Source of the DNA: Ruegeria sp. HKCCD8929
GTDB lineage: Bacteria; Pseudomonadota; Alphaproteobacteria; Rhodobacterales; Rhodobacteraceae
Assembly (NCBI RefSeq): GCF_013031405.1
Contig: NZ_WPZY01000004.1
Span: 124,001-188,000, forward strand
Reading direction: 5' to 3'
Length of the DNA stretch: 64,000 nt
In this document: positions 59,357 through 64,000 of the stretch, piece by piece
Layout: every line of letters starts with the position of its first letter
How positions within the stretch are numbered: position 1 is the first letter of the stretch
Made by a program: the position numbers and the translations under genes
The notes under the pieces: generated by a model
What the model was told of the DNA's origin: nothing
Seen by the model: only the letters and a program-made list of their open reading frames with translations
Database searches by the model: none

Positions 59357-59460
59357 CCCCGTTGGACTTTCTATAAGCCCGCCCACAATGGGAGGAGGTA
59401 TCGCGAACAGGCCCTCTTGATCGACCGTTCAAGAAGGGAGGAGGTTTCCTGTCCGGTCTG
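59357..59460 (-). ncRNA. predicted CCUCCUCCC-motif small RNA (CcsR/cuckoo-like)
   Basis: Read on the minus strand, the anti-Shine-Dalgarno motif CCTCCTCCC occurs twice 46 bases apart (plus positions 59390-59398 and 59436-59444). Each copy sits in a hairpin loop: stem GACCG/CGGTC encloses the first and a 7-bp stem GGGCCTG/CGGGCTT (with G-T pairs) encloses the second. A rho-independent terminator follows. Two CCUCCUCCC stem-loops are the mark of the CcsR ('cuckoo') stress sRNAs of Rhodobacteraceae. The 5' end was not located. The 337-bp gap between the HD gene and regA holds nothing else that I can recognise. Confidence 0.68.
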
Positions 59461-59615
59461 CTAGTAACCTTCATGATGCTGCGCCGCAGCATAAAATCAA
59501 CCAAATAGTTTCTGCGTCTGCAAAAACGTGATTACCTGCTGATACCACGTGAAATTTTCAAGCTGCGTGACAAATTATTGAGCAGCCTGAAAGCAAAATA
59601 TCTGGGAATGAGGAT

Positions 59616-60170
59616 TCAACGCGGGCTGCGTTTCGCCAGAATCCGCTGCAGGGTGCGCCGGTGCATGTTCAGCCGCCGCGCGGTCTCGCTGACATTGCGG
59701 TCGCACAGTTCGTAGACCCGTTGGATGTGCTCCCACCGCACCCGGTCGGCGCTCATCGGATTTTCCGGCGGCGGCGGCAGTTCGTCCCCCTTGGCCAGCA
59801 GCGCATTGGTGATGTCGGTCGCATCGGCCGGTTTGGACAGATAATCGGTGGCACCGATCTTGACCGCCGCCACGGCGGTTGCAATCGCGCCATAGCCGGT
59901 CAGCACCACAACCCGGCAATCGGGCCGCTTGTCCCGCAGCACCTCGACCACATCCAGCCCATTGCCATCTTCAAGCCGCAGATCGACCACCGCATAGGCC
60001 GGTGGGCGGGCGGTGGCGATGGCCCGGCCCGCAGCGACCGACGAGGCCGTCTCGATCTCGAAACCGCGTTTTTCCATGGCCTTGGCCAGTCGCCGCAGAA
60101 ACGGCTCGTCATCATCTACCAGCAACAGCGACTTGTCGGGTCCGATTTCAAGCTGGGGGGTGTCGGCCAT
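59616..60170 (-). CDS. regA: RegA/PrrA response regulator
   Basis: RegA (PrrA, ActR) is the redox response regulator of photosynthesis, respiration and carbon/nitrogen fixation genes. The 184-residue protein has a receiver domain with DDDE at 19-22, phospho-acceptor Asp63 in VVDLRLEDG and the switch Lys in YLSKPAD, a Pro-rich linker (PPPPEN) and a Fis-type helix-turn-helix at the C-terminus (VSETARRLNMHRRTLQRILAKR, near 160-181). The senC gene is upstream on the same strand and regB diverges from it. Confidence 0.95.
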   Translation of the reverse strand: MADTPQLEIGPDKSLLLVDDDEPFLRRLAKAMEKRGFEIETASSVAAGRAIATARPPAYAVVDLRLEDGNGLDVVEVLRDKRPDCRVVVLTGYGAIATAVAAVKIGATDYLSKPADATDITNALLAKGDELPPPPENPMSADRVRWEHIQRVYELCDRNVSETARRLNMHRRTLQRILAKRSPR

Positions 60171-60255
60171 GCGTATTCTTTCAGCTGTTTCCGGGTCTCT
60201 GGCTGAAGGCGAGTATTACCAGCGTGTCAGGAAAGGTCAAACGCACTCTGGGCGC

Positions 60256-60876
60256 TTACACCTTGTCCAGAAAACAACCGATCTTGTCGGCCACCTGCTC
60301 GGCTGTCTCGTCGCGCTTGAAGAAGTCGACAAAGCCCTGCTCGGGCAGAACTAGGTAGGAAAAGGTCGAGTGGTCGACCAGATAGTATTCGTCGCTCTTG
60401 TCGTGTGCATTGTAGTAGGTCTTGTAGGCCTTGCTGGCCGCTTTGACCTGCTCGGGCGAGCCGGTCAGACCAATCATCTTTTCATGCAGGTTGAATGCAA
60501 AGTCGCCCACGACCTCGGGCGTGTCGCGATCCGGGTCGATCGAAATGAAGACCGGCGTGACCGACTGGCCCCGCCCCGCCAGAACATCAATGGCTTCGGC
60601 ATTGCGTGCGGTGTCCAGCGGACATACATCAGGACAGAAGGTGTAGCCGAAATAGATCAGCGCCGGTTCGGTGATCACGTCCGCGTCAGTCACGGTCTCG
60701 CCCTTGCCATTGACCAGCTCGAACGGCCCGCCGATGGTGTCCGCCCCGCCCGCAATCTGGCTCGACCGGCATTGCGCGAACTGATCGTCCGAGCGCCCGC
60801 CCATGGTCAGCAGCCAAATGGCCCCCAACCCGATTGCAAGGACAACGGCGGCGAGAATGGCATATAGACGGGTCAT
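60256..60876 (-). CDS. senC: SenC/PrrC, SCO1-family copper chaperone
   Basis: SenC (PrrC) is a membrane-anchored SCO1-type protein that delivers copper to cytochrome oxidase and is the standard partner of RegB/RegA. The 206-residue protein has one N-terminal membrane helix (about residues 5-25). The copper site is complete: Cys81 and Cys85 in CPDVCP, and His169 in VDHSTF. The ATG at 60876 gives the family N-terminus; the frame upstream is open but lacks signal-anchor sequence. Confidence 0.94.
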   Translation of the reverse strand: MTRLYAILAAVVLAIGLGAIWLLTMGGRSDDQFAQCRSSQIAGGADTIGGPFELVNGKGETVTDADVITEPALIYFGYTFCPDVCPLDTARNAEAIDVLAGRGQSVTPVFISIDPDRDTPEVVGDFAFNLHEKMIGLTGSPEQVKAASKAYKTYYNAHDKSDEYYLVDHSTFSYLVLPEQGFVDFFKRDETAEQVADKIGCFLDKV

Positions 60877-60965
60877 GGGATCACACCTGACACTGGGGTT
60901 GTTGATGAATTCGGCTGGGACACCTATCAAGTTAATCAGCCGTTGCAACAGGACATAATCGACCG

Positions 60966-62363
60966 ATGACGGATTCCAATACAAACCTCTGGCACAGGCA
61001 GGAACGCAGTGGCTGGATTCGCCTGCGGACCCTGATCCTGTTGCGCTGGGTGGCGATCATAGGACAGATCACCGCAATCACCGTGGCCCAGCGCATGTAT
61101 AACGTGCAGCTTGATCTTGGGCTGTGTTATCTGGCCGTCGGAATTTCGGTCGTCGGCAACCTGATCGCGATCTTCATCTTCCCGGAAAACAAGCGCCTTT
61201 CGGAGTTCGAGAACTTTCTGATGGTGCTGTTCGACCTGCTGCAACTGGCCTTCCTGCTCTATCTCACCGGCGGCTTGCACAACCCGTTCGCGCTGCTTCT
61301 GTTGGGTCCGGTCACGATCTCGGCCAATGTCATGGGGCTGCGGTCCACCCTGATCGTCGGCGGCACCGCAATTATTCTGGTGACACTGCTGGCCGAGTTT
61401 CATCTGCCGCTCAGAACCGAACTGGGCTTTATTCTGCGCATCCCGGATATCTTTGTTTTCGGCAACTGGGCTGCGATTACCATCGCCATCGTGTTTCTGG
61501 GCGCCTATTCGCATCGCATCAGTTCCGAGGTGCAGTCGATGTCCGAGGCACTTTCCGCCACACATATGGCGCTGGCCCGCGAACAGAAGCTGACGGATCT
61601 GGGCGGCGTGGTTGCGGCGGCCGCGCATGAGCTGGGCACTCCGCTGGCGACGATCAAGCTGGCCAGTTCCGAGCTGATCGAAGAGCTCGACGACCGCGCC
61701 GACCTGCGCGAGGACGCCGCCCTGATCCGCGAGCAGGCAGACCGCTGCCGCGACATCCTGCGCGACATGGGACGGGCCGGGAAAGACGATCTGCATCTGC
61801 GGCAGGCGCCCCTGACGACGGTGATCCACGAATCCGCCGAGCCGCATGTCAACCGGGGCAAGCAGGTCCATTTCGACGAGGGCCCGGGCGAAGGCGGCGA
61901 CCTGCAGCAACCTTCGATCCTGCGCAAGCCCGAGGTCATTCACGGCTTGCGCAACCTGATCCAGAACGCAGTGGATTTTGCCCGTTCAAACGTGTGGGTC
62001 GAGGCGGAATGGACCACCGACCAGATCACCATCGGCATCATGGATGACGGGCGCGGTTACCCGCCACAGATGATTGGACGGATCGGCGACCCGTTCGTGC
62101 GGCGGCGGCGCGCGGAGTCTCACCTCAAAACACGCCCGGAATACGAGGGAATGGGGTTGGGTCTGTTCATTGCGAAGACCCTGCTGGAACGCAGCGGCGC
62201 CGAACTGAGCTTTGCCAACGGCTCGGACCCCTATCAGTCTCTCACCGATAAACCGGAACGCAGAGGCGCCATCGTCAAGGTCGTGTGGCCCCGAAACCTC
62301 ATTGATGCCCAGACCGGAGATAACCCGGTACCCACCGGTTTGAACGAGCAATTCCAGGTCTGA
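60966..62363 (+). CDS. regB: RegB/PrrB redox sensor histidine kinase
   Basis: RegB senses the redox state of the quinone pool and phosphorylates RegA. The 465-residue protein has six membrane helices (about residues 22-185), the quinone-binding heptapeptide GGLHNPF at 102-108, the H-box with His221 in AAAHELGTPLATIKL and redox Cys261 in DRCRDILRDMG. ATPase motifs NAVDFARS, DDGRGYP and GMGLGLFIAKTL follow. It diverges from senC across 89 bp that must hold both promoters. Confidence 0.96.
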   Translation: MTDSNTNLWHRQERSGWIRLRTLILLRWVAIIGQITAITVAQRMYNVQLDLGLCYLAVGISVVGNLIAIFIFPENKRLSEFENFLMVLFDLLQLAFLLYLTGGLHNPFALLLLGPVTISANVMGLRSTLIVGGTAIILVTLLAEFHLPLRTELGFILRIPDIFVFGNWAAITIAIVFLGAYSHRISSEVQSMSEALSATHMALAREQKLTDLGGVVAAAAHELGTPLATIKLASSELIEELDDRADLREDAALIREQADRCRDILRDMGRAGKDDLHLRQAPLTTVIHESAEPHVNRGKQVHFDEGPGEGGDLQQPSILRKPEVIHGLRNLIQNAVDFARSNVWVEAEWTTDQITIGIMDDGRGYPPQMIGRIGDPFVRRRRAESHLKTRPEYEGMGLGLFIAKTLLERSGAELSFANGSDPYQSLTDKPERRGAIVKVVWPRNLIDAQTGDNPVPTGLNEQFQV

Positions 62364-62432
62364 GTTAAACCGTCGTTAACCATTGCGGCACAATAGTCGG
62401 TCCGACCAGCTGAGCTAGGGCGGGACAATACG

Positions 62433-63947
62433 ATGGGTGACTGGATCATACTGACGGGGATTTGTCTGCTGTCCTCGGCTCTGGCCGTTTTCTTGTTACT
62501 CCCGCCGCGCCGACGCATACGCCCAGGTTTCGGCCTTTTGACTCAACAGGACGCTGGTGACCCGGTTTTCCTGTTTGATGGTGCCGATTTGATCGGCGGC
62601 TCCGACCGCGCCGAGAGAGAGTACGAAGATATCTCCGATTGGGATGAGCTGCGCACCCGGCTGCATTGCGATTTCCCGGCGTTCCCCAAGACGCCGGATA
62701 TCGTCCAGCAGGAGGGCGAAATCGTTGTTCCGGCCATCGACAGCGCCGTCCATCGCAACGTGGTCTCCGAATGGATCGACGGCGTGGTGCGCGTTCAAAT
62801 CTGCGATCTTTTTAACCGATCCTGCACAGGCTCTTCCCACGGGACCTCGACCGACCCCATGCGGCTGGCCATGGACAAGGCGCCCTATCCGGTGTGGCTG
62901 GTCGATCACGCCGACAAGGTCAGTTGGTGCAACGCCGCTTATGTTGCGCTGGCGCGCCGTGTGCGAGGGCAGAATGCCGATCTTTCCATTCCGTTATTTC
63001 CCGAATCGGACGACTCCGCCCCTCTTGGAAAAAAGACCAGAATTTCGATTGCGTCAGAGGTGCCGGACCGCAAGCTGTGGTTCGACCTGTCGCTGGTCGA
63101 GCGGGATGAAGGCACGCTGTTTTATGCCGTCGACATCAATGCCGTGGTGGATGCCGAAGTGGCACAGCGCAAGTTCGTGCAGACGCTGGCCAAGACCTTT
63201 GCCCAGCTGTCGATCGGGCTGGCGATATTCGACCGCAATCGACAGCTGGCGCTGTTCAACCCGGCTCTGGTCGATCTGACGGCCCTGCCTGCGGATTTCC
63301 TCAGCAGTCGGCCCGCGCTCTCCAGCTTCTTCGACAGGTTGCGCAACCAGAACATGATGCCCGAGCCCAAGAATTACGGCGGCTGGCGCAAACAGATGAA
63401 CGACTTGCTCGAAGCTGCCGAGCACGGCCGGTATCAGGAAACATGGTCGATGCCTTCCGGCTCGGTCTATTCGGTCAGCGGGCGCCCGCACCCGGATGGT
63501 GCGGTTGCGTTTCTTTTCGAAGACATCACTGCCGAGATCACCCTCACCCGCCGGTTCCGGTCCGAGCTTGAACTGGGGCAGGCAATCCTTGACAAGCTTC
63601 CCGACGCGGTGGCCGTTTTTTCCGCCAACGGCACGCTCGCCTTTTCCAACACCGCCTACCATCTTCTCTGGGATGTCGACCCGGATCAGAGCTTTGCTCT
63701 GGTCAACGTGCTTGATGCCACCCGCCTCTGGCAGGAGCGCTGCACCGCCACGCCGGTCTGGGGCGAGATCCGCGACTTTGTGGAAATGCGTGAAAACCGG
63801 GCGGACTGGACGGCACAGATCCGGACCCGGAACGGCACCCTTTTGACCTGCGCCGTGGGTCCGATGCCAAACGGGGCGACCATTGTGCGCTTCACGGCTG
63901 AGGCCGCGAACACCCAGGACGCACAACTGGAGACCGCCCTGCCCTGA
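62433..63947 (+). CDS. PAS-domain protein without a kinase core
   Basis: This 504-residue protein has an N-terminal membrane helix (about residues 4-24) and PAS-like domains. The recognisable stretches are PYPVWLVDHADKVSWCNAAYVAL near 151, IGLAIFDRNRQLALFNPALVDL near 263 and LPDAVAVFSANGTLAFSNTAYHLLWDVD near 388-415 (positions given, key words only). It ends after the last PAS without HisKA or ATPase motifs, so it cannot signal as a histidine kinase alone. It follows regB by 69 bases on the same strand. It may pass a signal to another kinase or represent a DivL-like architecture. Confidence 0.82.
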   Translation: MGDWIILTGICLLSSALAVFLLLPPRRRIRPGFGLLTQQDAGDPVFLFDGADLIGGSDRAEREYEDISDWDELRTRLHCDFPAFPKTPDIVQQEGEIVVPAIDSAVHRNVVSEWIDGVVRVQICDLFNRSCTGSSHGTSTDPMRLAMDKAPYPVWLVDHADKVSWCNAAYVALARRVRGQNADLSIPLFPESDDSAPLGKKTRISIASEVPDRKLWFDLSLVERDEGTLFYAVDINAVVDAEVAQRKFVQTLAKTFAQLSIGLAIFDRNRQLALFNPALVDLTALPADFLSSRPALSSFFDRLRNQNMMPEPKNYGGWRKQMNDLLEAAEHGRYQETWSMPSGSVYSVSGRPHPDGAVAFLFEDITAEITLTRRFRSELELGQAILDKLPDAVAVFSANGTLAFSNTAYHLLWDVDPDQSFALVNVLDATRLWQERCTATPVWGEIRDFVEMRENRADWTAQIRTRNGTLLTCAVGPMPNGATIVRFTAEAANTQDAQLETALP

Positions 63948-64000
63948 ACCTGCTTGCAGCCACTAGGCCGCAACGCCATTGTGGCGCCATGACAGCCACG

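Noticed and set aside
63989..64000. Start of a tsaE-like gene at the right edge (ATG at 63989)
   Set aside because: Only four codons are visible and there is no clear ribosome site, although tsaE often follows at this place in relatives.

Overview
The window reads as one contiguous stretch of a GC-rich alphaproteobacterial chromosome, most likely from the marine Roseobacter group of the Rhodobacteraceae (inference). The support is a RegB/SenC/RegA redox-response locus, a Mic60-HemY-HemD cluster, TRAP transporters, an MttB-like methyltransferase beside a dimethylglycine-dehydrogenase-like enzyme, and a candidate CCUCCUCCC-motif small RNA. No transposase, integrase, CRISPR array or phage gene was seen.

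Layout. Bases 1-7534 (minus strand) hold part of a type VI secretion system: tssA-tssB-tssC-hcp, a strong terminator, then tagJ-tssE-tssF-tssG (tssG is cut by the window edge). Bases 7746-12224 (plus) hold two unknown proteins, an ExbB/ExbD/ExbD proton-channel set and a TonB-like protein with a DUF4384-like region. A convergent exported caspase-like protein carrying a CxxCH motif (12232-13695) and a YceI-OmpA fusion (13913-14968) complete this accessory block. After a LysR regulator and about 0.9 kb without a convincing gene comes an aromatic-acid island. It holds gentisate dioxygenase, fumarylpyruvate hydrolase, 3-hydroxybenzoate 6-hydroxylase, a TRAP transporter, benzoate-CoA ligase, an alpha/beta hydrolase, a DUF309 protein, boxC, boxB, a tiny Cys-motif protein, boxA and boxR. 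TGCA-N6-TGCA-type sites recur upstream of the TRAP genes, the ligase, boxC and boxR, which suggests one BoxR regulon.

The middle holds a YcaQ-like protein, a LacI repressor, tRNA-Arg(CCT), a stand-alone reductive-dehalogenase-like protein, a class V aminotransferase, tRNA-Val(TAC), an MttB-family protein and an FAD/GcvT oxidoreductase. The most unusual locus follows (41712-47658): a ThDP-dependent enzyme, a 944-residue fusion of a catalase-related heme domain to an alpha-dioxygenase/cyclooxygenase-like domain, and an unrecognised partner. It looks like a bacterial oxylipin or fatty-aldehyde pathway.

Bases 47738-64000 are mostly core genes: hemY, mic60, hemD, tsaD, gpsA, YciI, EVE, DUF1761, DUF2853, a BON-LysM protein, DUF899, ahcY, a small exported protein, an HD hydrolase, a predicted anti-Shine-Dalgarno sRNA, regA, senC, regB and a PAS protein. 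All functional calls come from reading motifs and gene context; no database search was possible.
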